A stretch of 64,000 nt of DNA from Gammaproteobacteria bacterium (lineage in GTDB: Bacteria > Pseudomonadota > Gammaproteobacteria > Pseudomonadales > Pseudohongiellaceae), in assembly GCA_030682575.1 (NCBI GenBank), contig JAUXNX010000001.1, forward strand, positions 301,589-365,588, in the 5' to 3' direction. Below are positions 36,046-45,876 of this stretch, piece by piece; position 1 is the first letter of the stretch; the number at the start of each line of letters is the position of its first letter. A program made the position numbers and the translations under genes. Below the pieces are notes generated by a model. It saw only the letters and a program-made list of their open reading frames with translations, searched no databases and was not told the origin of the DNA.

Positions 36046-36240
36046 TCAGACAGCGGCAGCGTTGATGAAGGACGCAGTGCCTTTGAATTCTTTGACAATA
36101 CTGCGGGCATGTTGGCCACACTTGCCACACTCGGAAGCCACACCAAGTTTGTCGCGCAAATCCGACAGACGACTTGAACCCTCGCGACACATTTCGCGAA
36201 TCTGGCTGTCAGTAATTTGTCTGCAGATACATACGTACAT
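36046..36240 (-). CDS. bfd: bacterioferritin-associated ferredoxin
   Basis: A 64-residue [2Fe-2S] protein that reduces and releases iron from bacterioferritin. Cluster ligands are Cys4, Cys6, Cys38 and Cys41 (MYVCICRQIT and ECGKCGQHA). It starts at the ATG at 36240, with GAGGAGTCACCC before it; an eight-residue upstream extension is possible but unlike the family. A Fur box at 36273-36291 shows likely induction in iron shortage, the expected regulation for bfd. Confidence 0.95.
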   Translation of the reverse strand: MYVCICRQITDSQIREMCREGSSRLSDLRDKLGVASECGKCGQHARSIVKEFKGTASFINAAAV

Positions 36241-36272
36241 GGGTGACTCCTCAGCTACGGGCAATCTTAAAC

Positions 36273-36291
36273 CTTAATGAGAATGATTGTC
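36273..36291 (-). promoter_or_regulatory. Fur box upstream of bfd
   Basis: The 19 bases CTTAATGAGAATGATTGTC match the Fur consensus GATAATGATAATCATTATC at 14 of 19 positions, 33 bases before the bfd ATG. It explains iron control of bfd. Confidence 0.7.
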
Positions 36292-36362
36292 AAACGTAAT
36301 CTTATCAGCTTCAGCACACCCCCTTTCCAGCCCGATCTTCGTGGTAAGATGCGCGCCTGCCC

Positions 36363-38345
36363 ATGCTACCTATCAATGGTGGGCACAAGACCAGCAATGA
36401 GCCAAGGGCCACAGGATTGACGAACACAGACTCTACCAGCCGCACCCTGCGCACAATCCGATACTTCCTCATCGGCTTTCTGACAATCGCTGCGCTCAAA
36501 CTGTTGTTTGCTACAGTCCTGGATCTTTACAGCGACGAAATCTTCTACTGGCAGGCCTCCACACGTCCGGCGCTTGCCTACAGTGATCTGCCATTCATGG
36601 CTGCCCTGCTGTCAGGAACTGGAACGTTCCTGTTCGGCAACTCGGCGCTTGCCGTGCGCTCACTCTTTCTACTCATGGGAAGCGCAATACCCTTTATCGT
36701 GTACTGGGTTGCCAGCCCATTGATGCCGCAGCAACGAGCAACAGAGGCGGCTACCCTGACACTCTGCCTGCCGCTGGGAGCCTTCCTTGGCCTTCTCGCT
36801 GTACCTGATGTCCCACTTTTATTCTTCGGTGTGCTGCTGGTTGGTTGTCTCGAACGCGCCATCCGACTCGATTCCCTGAGGTACTGGATAGCCACGGGGC
36901 TTGTTGCTGCGCTTGGCGTCAGTACGCACTACCGATTTGCACTCTATATCGTCGCGGCTTTTATCTACCTGTTGGTATTCCGTGATCAGCACCGGCACTG
37001 GAAAAATCCTGGGCTATGGATTGCTGTCGTATTGCTTCTGAGTGGCCTCTATCCGGCAGTGGCCTACAATCTCGGCAATCAACTGAGTGGCATTGACTAC
37101 CATCTGCTGGAGCGACATCCATGGGAGTTTCAGGTGGAGGGGCTGCTGCATCCATTGAAGCAAGCCGTACTTGTGACTCCACTGCTGTATGGCGCGCTGT
37201 TGTACACGCTGGTAATGCTGTTGCGCCAAGCACAGGCCGGGGACTCCCGGCGCGGTCTTTTCGCCGTTCTGGCGCTGACCAACCTCGGTGTCTTTCTGGT
37301 GCTGGCGCCATGGACTGACAGCACACGCACTTCCATCCACTGGCCACTATCCGGCTACCTGCCGCTTTTGCTGTTCCTGCCAGAGGCGCTCCGAGAACTA
37401 CATGCAAAACTCAGTGCGCGATACAGTGCAACAACCGCTGCGCGGATGATCTCCTTGACCATTGGATTGGGTTTCGCTGGTTCCGTCATCGCCCTGCTTG
37501 GCGTCGGCTCCCAAAGCCTGCAGGATCAACTACGACCTCTGCTTGGCAAAGGCATCCTGTCCAACAAGATGGCAGGGTGGAGTGAACTCAGCAACCATGT
37601 TTCCACTCTTCTGCAAGCGCCTGACATGGGCGACGTGACCCTTATCGTGACTGACAATTACTACACCGGAGCACAATTGGAGCTCAGTCTGGGAGACAGC
37701 CTGCGTGTCTACAACATCGACGCCGACAAGGCCGTTCGCGATGGCCGGGCGTATCAGTATGCCCTATGGGGCAACAACCAGAGCGGACTAATCAGTGAGA
37801 CCGGCAAGTCGGCTCTGTTCGTTACAGAAGACAGTACGTTGACAGTACCGGACAAGATCGACACCCTCTCCCGCGCATGTGCACAATTCGAACGACTCGA
37901 GTTCGTGGAACAACTGACTCTTTTTGAGGGAGAAAAGTCTTTCACCTTCTATCATGGTCGGAATATTGGTGTCGAAACCAACATGAACACTTGCCCAAAA
38001 CCCTCACTCGGTTGGGTGGATCAGCCAGAATCTGGGGCAACTGTCGATGATGTTTTGACAGTCTCCGGATGGGTCATCAATGAGGGGCTGGGAGTCGACT
38101 TTATCGAAGTTTTAATCGACGGTGTACCGGTAGGGGCCGCCAACTATGGAACACCAAGGCCTGATGTCGTTACGGCGATGAAGGTAACAAGTGATCCGAA
38201 CGCTCCAAATCTGGGTTTCGAGTTTTCAATCGACAGTGAGTCGATGCCCATCGGACGCGCCGAGTTGTCTCTCAGGACTAGAGGAGTTTCAGGAGAAACG
38301 CAGGATTTCGGCACAAGAGAGATCAATATCACGGGCCGCAATTGA
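36363..38345 (+). CDS. GT39/ArnT-like membrane glycosyltransferase with C-terminal Ig-like domain
   Basis: A 660-residue integral membrane protein. The segment after the first membrane helix reads LDLYSDEIFYWQASTRPALAYSDLPFMAALLSG, where the acidic pair DE in the first periplasmic loop is the catalytic motif of PMT/ArnT-type lipid-phosphate-sugar transferases. About ten further hydrophobic helices run to residue 380, then a soluble region. The last 110 residues (SGATVDDVLTVSGWVINEGLGVDFIEVLIDGVPVG) look like an immunoglobulin/bacterial adhesion-type domain, unusual for the family. It would transfer a sugar from a polyprenyl carrier to an unknown acceptor in the periplasm. The start has no clear ribosome site. 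Confidence 0.78.
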   Translation: MLPINGGHKTSNEPRATGLTNTDSTSRTLRTIRYFLIGFLTIAALKLLFATVLDLYSDEIFYWQASTRPALAYSDLPFMAALLSGTGTFLFGNSALAVRSLFLLMGSAIPFIVYWVASPLMPQQRATEAATLTLCLPLGAFLGLLAVPDVPLLFFGVLLVGCLERAIRLDSLRYWIATGLVAALGVSTHYRFALYIVAAFIYLLVFRDQHRHWKNPGLWIAVVLLLSGLYPAVAYNLGNQLSGIDYHLLERHPWEFQVEGLLHPLKQAVLVTPLLYGALLYTLVMLLRQAQAGDSRRGLFAVLALTNLGVFLVLAPWTDSTRTSIHWPLSGYLPLLLFLPEALRELHAKLSARYSATTAARMISLTIGLGFAGSVIALLGVGSQSLQDQLRPLLGKGILSNKMAGWSELSNHVSTLLQAPDMGDVTLIVTDNYYTGAQLELSLGDSLRVYNIDADKAVRDGRAYQYALWGNNQSGLISETGKSALFVTEDSTLTVPDKIDTLSRACAQFERLEFVEQLTLFEGEKSFTFYHGRNIGVETNMNTCPKPSLGWVDQPESGATVDDVLTVSGWVINEGLGVDFIEVLIDGVPVGAANYGTPRPDVVTAMKVTSDPNAPNLGFEFSIDSESMPIGRAELSLRTRGVSGETQDFGTREINITGRN

Positions 38346-38371
38346 AGCGACAGAACCAGCCCATCTGAAAC

Positions 38372-39277
38372 TCAGAACGGGTTAAGCACCTCGACCGCAA
38401 TCTTCCACTCGCCAGCAGCCGTAAAGCGCCAGAAGCGAAGGTAGTTCGTGGTGAAATCTGACCCTTCAGACAACATGGTGCCGTAGGTATAACCAACATC
38501 TCCCGATTGTGCCATATAGGCTCCACCGGGTTGATGCGTCAACAATGACATGTCCATATGCTCATCCAGAAAGGCGCCATAGGCCATGCTGCCAGACTCA
38601 CTGCCGATGCCTGGCGCCATGCCGGGCACGTATACCCGTTGCGTATCCAGTCCATAACGGAGGATGGCACGGCGCCCCCCTCTGAAATTGATGGCGCGGA
38701 CAAACAACTCTTCTGCTGCCACCAGTGATTCCAAAGTATTCTGGGCTGCCACATCAACCGGGGCTGACTCGGCAATGGCTTTCTCGGTCTCGCTGATCTG
38801 GGGATTGACGTTGAGACTCAAGACACCTGGCACCCGCACGACCATGTCCGCCATCAGGCGCCATTCGCCGTCAAACTGACGATAGATCGTGATGAAGTGT
38901 CCGTAGGTGCGGCGCTGCTCTTCGCCAGCCCCAACGGTATGACGATAGGGTCCGGCGGTCAGGCCAAGATCTCCAGCAAGAGAAAACTCAATGTAATTGG
39001 CCCGAGACTCCAGCGTGGCGCGCTGTGCCTGCTCTGGACTTATACGCTCGTAGGTCGTGCGCGCATCAACGGGGCCGCGTCTGAACACAACGGCACTCTC
39101 GCCGATGGCACCAAGCACGGCTGTGTTGACTCCCAGCGTCCGGGAACGTTCCGAAAACTTGCTGTCGGTATCCTGAAGACTCAACCAAGTCTTCAACCGC
39201 GCGTCCGTCTGAGCGATAACTGAGGAAGAAGCCAGAAGGGTCAGGGAAGCCAAGAGTGCAATTATTGACGATTTCAT
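38372..39277 (-). CDS. secreted protein with two tandem NTF2/SnoaL-like domains
   Basis: A 301-residue exported protein (signal MKSSIIALLASLTLLASSSV, ending IAQ). Two copies of a roughly 130-residue unit are visible: both end in a strand pair of the NTF2-like fold, YGHFITIYRQFDGEWRLMADMVVR in the first and TTNYLRFWRFTAAGEWKIAVEVLNPF in the second. The family (DUF4440/SnoaL-like) binds small hydrophobic ligands, but no catalytic residues or substrate can be read from sequence. Its start is the ATG at 39277. It lies convergent to the glycosyltransferase gene, 26 bases between stops. Confidence 0.7.
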   Translation of the reverse strand: MKSSIIALLASLTLLASSSVIAQTDARLKTWLSLQDTDSKFSERSRTLGVNTAVLGAIGESAVVFRRGPVDARTTYERISPEQAQRATLESRANYIEFSLAGDLGLTAGPYRHTVGAGEEQRRTYGHFITIYRQFDGEWRLMADMVVRVPGVLSLNVNPQISETEKAIAESAPVDVAAQNTLESLVAAEELFVRAINFRGGRRAILRYGLDTQRVYVPGMAPGIGSESGSMAYGAFLDEHMDMSLLTHQPGGAYMAQSGDVGYTYGTMLSEGSDFTTNYLRFWRFTAAGEWKIAVEVLNPF

Positions 39278-39437
39278 GGTTATACCACTCTATTATCGTT
39301 CTGGTATCGCACCAGTTTGGGCCGAGTATGTACCATTCTGGAGAGCAGGTATAGCCGTTCCGCAAAAATATTACTGATTGTGACAGCGAGCCGAAAGGCA
39401 GTTGCGGACAAGGCTTCCGCCTCACGACCGGGCCTGA

Positions 39438-41198
39438 TCATATAAGGTGTTCATGATGATCATTGCCCAGCCGGAACTGACCAACCAGCTCATTGAGCGC
39501 AGCCAACAGAGCATTCACGTCGCTGTGATATTGCTGGCACTGCTTGTAATCGTCAGCGTTGAGCTTGCCCTCACCGGCGATTTTCACGCTGCTCTTGGCT
39601 ATCTCATCAGTCACATCGGATTGCTGTTTCACCGCAGCAGCGATATCGCGATTCCTGTTGGCAATCAATTCAACTGATTCGAGAACCGAATCGAGCAATT
39701 CGTTGGCAGAATTGGCTGCGCCTACACAGTCACGTGACAAGGTGACACCATTGTCCATCGCCGACACAATTTCCGTGGTATTGGCCTGAAGGTTCTCGAT
39801 GATGATATTGATTTCCTGAGTGGATGCCTGGGTTTTCTGGGCCAGACTACGCACTTCATCCGCTACCACAGCGAAGCCACGCCCCTGCTCTCCAGCCCTG
39901 GCTGCCTCGATGGCTGCATTCAAGGCCAACAGATTGGTCTGCTCAGCAATGCCCTTGATCACCTCAAGTACCGAGTTGACCTTCTCGTTGTGATTGCGCA
40001 TGTCATGGACTTTTTCCTGAATGGAGGAAAGCGAACCTGATAACTTCTCAACCGATGCCCGCGTTCGCGACACTGCAGCAGTAGCCTTCTGAGTAGCATC
40101 ATTGGCCTCTGTTGCCGCTTCCACACTGGCCTGTGCACCATCGGCAACGTCTGCCAGAGACGAAGATAATTCCGTGGTCGAGGACGCCAGCATCTCGGTT
40201 TCGTTCAACTGCGCCCCGGAACGCTGGGCTGTCCGCTCAATCATTACGGAGAATTGTCCAGACTTGTGGGTAACTTCAGTGTTGGTGTCCAGCACCTGAC
40301 GAATGATAGAGCTCAACTTGCCGACGAAGATGTTGAACCCTCTGCCAAGCTCGGAGAGTTCGTCCTGTCCGGAATCACTCAACCGGCGAGAGAGATCTCC
40401 TGACCCCTCTGCAATATCCTTCATATAGAGGTTCGCCTGCTGTAGCGGTCGGGTGATTGAGCGAGAGATCAAGAAGGCGCAAGCACTCAGAGCCACCAGA
40501 ATCAACACAATGATCATGGCAGATTGCAACGACCAACTGATGAAATCCGCCATGACATCCTCAGCATAAATGCCGTTGATTATCACCCAACCCCAAGGGT
40601 CAAACAGTTGGGAATAGACCAGCTTCAGCTCCGCATTGGGGCTGGCCAGTTCATGGTCAACAAAAGTGAGCGTGTGGTACCCAAATATGGCCTCAGTAGT
40701 GTAGAGGTATTCAGAGAATCCTGTATATCTGTCACCTGTATAGCGACGAATGATTTCCGGCATGGTTGGGGAAGGATCGCGGTAACCACTTTGCTCCATG
40801 CGCCGTTCCGGCGATATCGCGGTGGCCTGCATGCGCTGCCTGACTTCCTCGTCCGTGCCAGTCTCTGCGCTGGTTCCCAGAATTGGATGTGCGACCAACA
40901 TCCCCTCTCGATGGTAAACCAGAATATAGTTTCTTTCGTCTACAACGGTATTGTTGACCATTTGCCGACCAAGACGCTTAGCCTCTGACTCATCAATCTC
41001 TCCGGCTCGAACCTGCTGATAGAGAGCATCCAGATAGTCGTAGACCATTCGCACTTGGTTGACACTGCCCTGCTCCAATTGCTCGATAAACTTGGCACGT
41101 GCCTGCAGTAGCAGCGACACGCTCAAGCCCAGTATCGCAACCACACTAAGAACGACGATAATCCAGATTTTAAAACGAATAGTCAGATTACCCAGCAT
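39438..41198 (-). CDS. methyl-accepting chemotaxis protein with single Cache sensor
   Basis: A 586-residue chemoreceptor. Membrane helix 1 at about residues 10-30, then a periplasmic Cache-type sensor (RNYILVYHREGMLVAHPILGTSAETG, PYIMPEI-like SPTMPEIIRRYTGDRYTGFSEYLY, WGWVIINGIYAEDV), membrane helix 2 (about 220-245), a HAMP domain (SRSITRPLQQANLYMKDIAEGSGDLSRRL) and the cytoplasmic signalling hairpin with NLLALNAAIEAARAGEQGRGFAVVADEVRSLAQKTQ. It ends DVNALLAALNELVGQFRLG, without the CheR-tether pentapeptide. GGGGAGAATGCC precedes the ATG. The ligand is probably a small organic acid, as in other Cache receptors, but this is inference. Confidence 0.92.
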   Translation of the reverse strand: MLGNLTIRFKIWIIVVLSVVAILGLSVSLLLQARAKFIEQLEQGSVNQVRMVYDYLDALYQQVRAGEIDESEAKRLGRQMVNNTVVDERNYILVYHREGMLVAHPILGTSAETGTDEEVRQRMQATAISPERRMEQSGYRDPSPTMPEIIRRYTGDRYTGFSEYLYTTEAIFGYHTLTFVDHELASPNAELKLVYSQLFDPWGWVIINGIYAEDVMADFISWSLQSAMIIVLILVALSACAFLISRSITRPLQQANLYMKDIAEGSGDLSRRLSDSGQDELSELGRGFNIFVGKLSSIIRQVLDTNTEVTHKSGQFSVMIERTAQRSGAQLNETEMLASSTTELSSSLADVADGAQASVEAATEANDATQKATAAVSRTRASVEKLSGSLSSIQEKVHDMRNHNEKVNSVLEVIKGIAEQTNLLALNAAIEAARAGEQGRGFAVVADEVRSLAQKTQASTQEINIIIENLQANTTEIVSAMDNGVTLSRDCVGAANSANELLDSVLESVELIANRNRDIAAAVKQQSDVTDEIAKSSVKIAGEGKLNADDYKQCQQYHSDVNALLAALNELVGQFRLGNDHHEHLI

Positions 41199-41432
41199 GG
41201 CATTCTCCCCATTGCAACTTCCTCATAGCTCTCTCCCCCAAGACTGCTCGCTTGTTATGATTGTCGATGTCAGCTTCTGATTCACTATGTATAAATAACG
41301 ACCACCGCGAGATTTTCATGAGTCCTGTGTCCAACTTTTTTAATATGCCGGCCACAGACCCGAGGGCTGCGGGAGCAGCACAGCTATGGCTACAAGTCCT
41401 TGAAAGGTCTGCACTGCTGAATTAAGCTGCAA

Positions 41433-44400
41433 ATGCTATCTCACAAGGTCACTGTATCCGTGCGATCCTCAATGCTTTCAAGAATTGCCATTGCCCTTGT
41501 CTTCTGCCTTGCCGCCGGCGCCGTAGCACAACCCGCTGAAATCAGTGGCGAACTCACCAGACATGCGCTGGCACCCCACGCAAGTTACTACGAGGATCCG
41601 GGCCTCGTTCTGACCATCGACGATGTTTCAGCACCCGGATTTGCCGCCAATTTCACAGCCAGCAACGCCGAGGAACTGCACTTCGGTCTGACCCGCTCCG
41701 CCTTCTGGATTCGTGTTGACATCGACTGGCGCGATGACGCCTTGTCACTGCCCTGGGTACTTGAAATCGGCCCTCCCAAACACGTGGAGGGCATTGCCCG
41801 CGGAGGAAGCGACATTCATGTCTTCGGTGCTGATGGACAGCAACGGCACAGCGAACGTCTGGGGCGGTACACCACAGCAGAGGAGCTTAAAACTCTGAGC
41901 GGTGGCTACGCCTTGAGACTGAATCCGCAGACCGATAGACAAATTTATCTGCGCATCGAATCTGCGCGGGATCTGCGTCTGCCCATCACACTCTGGCAGG
42001 AAGGTGCCTTTCGGGAAAACGAAACCAATGTCACGGTCGTCTTTGGGATCAAATATGGCATCCTGCTGGCCATGATCTGCTACAACCTGTTCCTGTTTTT
42101 CTCCATACGTGAGCGCAGCTACTTCTACTACGTCCTGGCCATTACTGCACAGCTTGGATTTCTGTTCCTGGACTCCAAACACGCGCGCTTTGTAAACGAT
42201 GCTGAGTGGATAAATCCTTGGATTATCAACATCATGGAGCGGGATATCTATATCTTGATGGGGATCACCACCCTGCTCTTCCATCGCTCGCTACTGCAGG
42301 TTGCCACCTACAACTTTTCACTGGATCGCACCATCAGATGGCTCATTGCCTTGTTTGCCCTCAGCCTGCCGTTGTCGCTGCTGGAGGATGAAAAAATCGT
42401 CCAGAGCGTCTATCTCGCGCTGATCGTCGCAACAATCCTGCTGGTCTTCTATACAAATTTTGATGCCATACGCCGTGGCATAAGAACAGCGCGCGTGCAT
42501 CTTGCTGCCAGTACCGTACTGTTGCTGGGAGCAAGTGTGCAGATGAGTTATCAGGTTTGGCGCCTGGTGCCGGGAAACTGGTTCACCATGCAGGCCTATG
42601 AACTGGCAATGCTGGCTCACGTGCTGTTGCTCTCGTTTGGCTTGGCATTTCGCTATAACTCTCTGCGCACGGAGAAAGAAGAAGCGCAGCAGATGGCCAT
42701 TGAGAACCTGCGCAAGTCGGACCGTATCAAGGATGAGCTGCTGGCAAACATCTCCCACGAACTACGCACTCCGGTATATGGCATCAACGGACTTGCCGAA
42801 ATGGCACTCAAGAGCGCCAGCACTCTCGGACCGCAATCAATTCGTACCATCAAGCAGAACCTTGAACTGATCAGTTCCAGCGGCGCACGATTGATAGGGT
42901 TGATTGATAATCTGCTGGACTTCTCAGCCGTCCGACACAATGCATTACCACTGGAGCTCAAGTCAGTTGATATTCGCAGTCTGACCAGTCTGGTTCTGGC
43001 GATCAATGCCCCGATGGCTGTCGAGAAGAGCCTGCAAGTGATCAACAACGTCTCCGCTGAACTCCCGCCAGTACTTGCTGACGAGGATCGACTTCATCAG
43101 ATATTGCTGAATCTGGTGACCAACGCCACAAAGTTTACCAACCAGGGCGAGATCACCGTGTCGGCCAATTTGATTCAACCGGACACTGTCAGAATTATTG
43201 TCTCCGACACTGGCCCGGGCATCTCTCAGGAAGATCAACGCATCATATTCAATGCTTTCGAAAAAGGTGGGGCTGCGCCTGATGGGCGCGGTGGCGTAGG
43301 CCTGGGACTGGCGATTGCCAGAAGCTTGGTAAAGCTGCATGGTGGCGATCTGGTTGTCAGCAGTGAACCTGGCAAAGGTGCGCAGTTCAGCTTCTGCCTG
43401 CCAGTTGCCGATACATCAGCGCGGAACCTGTATCCTACTGCCAACCGCGCGCTTGTCAGACGATCGGATTTCGCAGACAAACCGCAGGACCAAGTACCGA
43501 CTACGTCCGTGCCTGCAACCCAGAAGTCCGCCGCAACCATCCTGATAGTAGATGATGAAAATACCAACCGGGTTCTCATGGCCCAGCAACTGGAGATGTA
43601 CAACGTCGAACAGGTCGGCAGCGGCGCCGATGCCATCGCCGCAATAGAGCAGCGCAGACCTGACCTGGTTCTGCTCGATCTCATGATGCCTGGCATGAAC
43701 GGCCACGAAACCTGCCAGGCAATCCGCAAGCAGTACAATGAGGCAGAATTGCCGATCATCATCGTTACTGCCAGAAATCATCTGGAAGACCTCACCCATG
43801 GTTTCAAAACAGGTGCCAACGATTTCCTTTCCAAGCCTTTCTATGCGGAAGAACTGTTGGCAAGGGTTTCCAATCAACTGAAACTGGCCGATTTGCAGAG
43901 ACTGAATCTGGACAACGCCAAGCTCCAGAATCAGATCGCCAGCTACGTCGATGCTGCACAGCAACTACGCGCAGCCACTCATCAGTATCAGCAGTTATTG
44001 GAAGGTATGAACACCGGATTCATCGCCTTTTCCTATCCAGGGGTGATCGTCTATATGAATCAACTCGCTGCAGATCGTCTTGGTATATCTCCGGAACACG
44101 TCATCGGACAATCGCTCGCCAGTCTCCTGCCGGAGGTCGAAACCAACACTGCTGTCCTGCAACTGCTGTCTGCATGGGATTCTGGAGAATCCGTCAACGA
44201 TGCACGTCAGCGTTTTGATGTAGAGTTACATCTGTCGGGGGGGCAGTCTGTGGAAACTGTTGTCAAGTTGACCGCAAGAATATCACTGCTGAGCGATGAC
44301 GAAAGTACTGGCATTCTCTTTATCGAAGGAAGTGGCACCGCGGATTCGCTGTCCGCAAGTCAGGAGACTACTTTCGACATGATTGAAGTACTGGATATGG

Positions 44401-44870
44401 CACAGCGCAATGTGCGCAGCCTCAGCTCGCGCCTGAAACTGATTGCACCAAGAGAGCTGCAGGAGCATCCAGAGCTGCTGGAGAAACTCAACAGCGTCAA
44501 CGACATCATTGATTTTCTCGACAGGCAGCTCCCCAATACGACCAATCAGGACGATTATCGTCAACAACTCGTGAGCCTCATGGTCGCAACACTGCATACT
44601 TGGGAAGCGACCACGCACAAATCGAAGATTGAACTTGCAGAAGAAAGCAATATCTGGGTAGTTAGTGTTGACGATGGTCGGCTTCGAACACGCACTTTTG
44701 ATCGCTACCTGCGTATCGATCTTCTACCAAAAATTCCGCGCTGGCGGGAAGTCATCCGAACTGCCTATTTTGTACTCTCCAATCCAAGCATCGAACCGGA
44801 AATGCGCAGGAATCTCGAGAGCGAATTAAACAAGACAAAATCCATACTGCAGACTGCAGCCATCAGTTGA
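41433..44870 (+). CDS. hybrid sensor histidine kinase, 7TMR-DISM type, with receiver and PAS domains
   Basis: An 1145-residue membrane kinase. A signal peptide (from about residue 14, MLSRIAIALVFCLAAG) leads to a periplasmic DISMED2 domain (HYEDPGLVLT-like YYEDPGLVLTIDDV, LTRSAFWIRVDI), seven helices of the 7TMR-DISM type (residues about 205-410), HisKA with His in LLANISHELRTPVYGINGLA, ATPase motifs LVTNATKFTN, VSDTGPGIS and GVGLGLAI, then a receiver domain with Asp in DLVLLDLMMPGMNG and Lys in FLSKPF, a PAS domain (LLEGMNTGFIAFSYPG) and about 250 residues with no known domain. The DISM module binds carbohydrates or other ligands. No cognate regulator follows; an ExeA-like ATPase starts 28 bases on. 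Confidence 0.9.
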   Translation: MLSHKVTVSVRSSMLSRIAIALVFCLAAGAVAQPAEISGELTRHALAPHASYYEDPGLVLTIDDVSAPGFAANFTASNAEELHFGLTRSAFWIRVDIDWRDDALSLPWVLEIGPPKHVEGIARGGSDIHVFGADGQQRHSERLGRYTTAEELKTLSGGYALRLNPQTDRQIYLRIESARDLRLPITLWQEGAFRENETNVTVVFGIKYGILLAMICYNLFLFFSIRERSYFYYVLAITAQLGFLFLDSKHARFVNDAEWINPWIINIMERDIYILMGITTLLFHRSLLQVATYNFSLDRTIRWLIALFALSLPLSLLEDEKIVQSVYLALIVATILLVFYTNFDAIRRGIRTARVHLAASTVLLLGASVQMSYQVWRLVPGNWFTMQAYELAMLAHVLLLSFGLAFRYNSLRTEKEEAQQMAIENLRKSDRIKDELLANISHELRTPVYGINGLAEMALKSASTLGPQSIRTIKQNLELISSSGARLIGLIDNLLDFSAVRHNALPLELKSVDIRSLTSLVLAINAPMAVEKSLQVINNVSAELPPVLADEDRLHQILLNLVTNATKFTNQGEITVSANLIQPDTVRIIVSDTGPGISQEDQRIIFNAFEKGGAAPDGRGGVGLGLAIARSLVKLHGGDLVVSSEPGKGAQFSFCLPVADTSARNLYPTANRALVRRSDFADKPQDQVPTTSVPATQKSAATILIVDDENTNRVLMAQQLEMYNVEQVGSGADAIAAIEQRRPDLVLLDLMMPGMNGHETCQAIRKQYNEAELPIIIVTARNHLEDLTHGFKTGANDFLSKPFYAEELLARVSNQLKLADLQRLNLDNAKLQNQIASYVDAAQQLRAATHQYQQLLEGMNTGFIAFSYPGVIVYMNQLAADRLGISPEHVIGQSLASLLPEVETNTAVLQLLSAWDSGESVNDARQRFDVELHLSGGQSVETVVKLTARISLLSDDESTGILFIEGSGTADSLSASQETTFDMIEVLDMAQRNVRSLSSRLKLIAPRELQEHPELLEKLNSVNDIIDFLDRQLPNTTNQDDYRQQLVSLMVATLHTWEATTHKSKIELAEESNIWVVSVDDGRLRTRTFDRYLRIDLLPKIPRWREVIRTAYFVLSNPSIEPEMRRNLESELNKTKSILQTAAIS

Positions 44871-44897
44871 GCAGAGTTTTCGACAAAGGAATCATAG

Positions 44898-45758
44898 ATG
44901 TATTTGCAACATTTCGGTCTCTCCCAGGCTCCATTCTCGGCGACACCTAACACACAACTACTTGTGGAGCTCAACGGTTCGCGCACAATGTTCAAAGAGT
45001 TGATCCTGGCACTTAACAAACCGGATGGTTTCGTCAAAGTGACCGGGCAGGCCGGTGTAGGAAAGACCACATTGCGCCGAAAAGTGCTGAGGGCACTGCA
45101 TATCCACAGCAACCGGTACATAGTCATCGATATCCCATACCCTCGAATGAATGAGACAGGTTTTTTTTCTGCTATAGCGCATGAACTACAGATAACGGAA
45201 ACCCCAGGACCGTATTTGAAAGGCAATGTGATGACCAAACTCATCAGCCTGGTCGAATCAGGCAAACGTATTGCCTTGATCATTGACGAGGGCCAAAGCA
45301 TTCCTGAAACAACTCTTGACACTTTATTGGAGCTTTCAAGGCAGAAACATGGGGAGAAGATGCTGGTGCGAACTATCATTTTTGCGCAGATAGAGTTCGA
45401 CGAGATGCTCAACAAACATCGCCAGAAAATGCTGAAGGAGCGGGTGACCGCAAGTCATGTATTATCCCCCATCAGCCACGCTGACATCCCTCAATATGTC
45501 GCGCTACGACTGGGGTTGTCAGGCTATAACGGCGATCAACTGTTCAGTTCCAAGGCTCTGCAATTGCTGGGCAATGCCAGCCGGGGAATACCTCGACTGA
45601 TCAATCTGCTCGCCCACAAGGCCATGATGGTTGCCTATGCCGAAGGCGCCACCACTGTAGATACACTACATATCAAGAGGGCCGTCGCGGATACAGCAGC
45701 CGCAGAACAACCAGTGAGTAAATCGAAACCCGGCTGGCTGGGAAGAATTCGGGGCTGA
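44898..45758 (+). CDS. AAA ATPase of the ExeA/MshM type
   Basis: A 286-residue AAA protein with the family start MYLQHFGLSQAPFSATPNTQLL, Walker A GQAGVGKTT, Walker B LIIDEGQ and C-terminal RGIPRLINLLAHKAM. The family helps build type II secretion or MSHA/type IV pilus machinery by carrying or modelling peptidoglycan and secretin; a plain DNA-tape-measure role is also known. It lacks the extra C-terminal peptidoglycan-binding domain of ExeA, so it is closer to MshM. AAGGAATCATAG precedes the ATG. It follows the hybrid kinase by 28 bases, which suggests co-transcription. No mshB/D-type gene is adjacent. Confidence 0.88.
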   Translation: MYLQHFGLSQAPFSATPNTQLLVELNGSRTMFKELILALNKPDGFVKVTGQAGVGKTTLRRKVLRALHIHSNRYIVIDIPYPRMNETGFFSAIAHELQITETPGPYLKGNVMTKLISLVESGKRIALIIDEGQSIPETTLDTLLELSRQKHGEKMLVRTIIFAQIEFDEMLNKHRQKMLKERVTASHVLSPISHADIPQYVALRLGLSGYNGDQLFSSKALQLLGNASRGIPRLINLLAHKAMMVAYAEGATTVDTLHIKRAVADTAAAEQPVSKSKPGWLGRIRG

Positions 45759-45876
45759 GAAGAAGTTGCTCGAATCGCCGGGCAGGTTGTATAGCGCCAG
45801 CGCTCCGATATAATCAGCCGCTCAGCCGCCCCCCCTGACGCATGACGCAGGACAGCATCAATACAGGATTCGCAAT

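Noticed and set aside
39380..39386. CTGTCAC half-site upstream of the NTF2-like gene
   Set aside because: The neighbouring repeat is off by one base from the 11-base phase and no -10 follows; judged chance.
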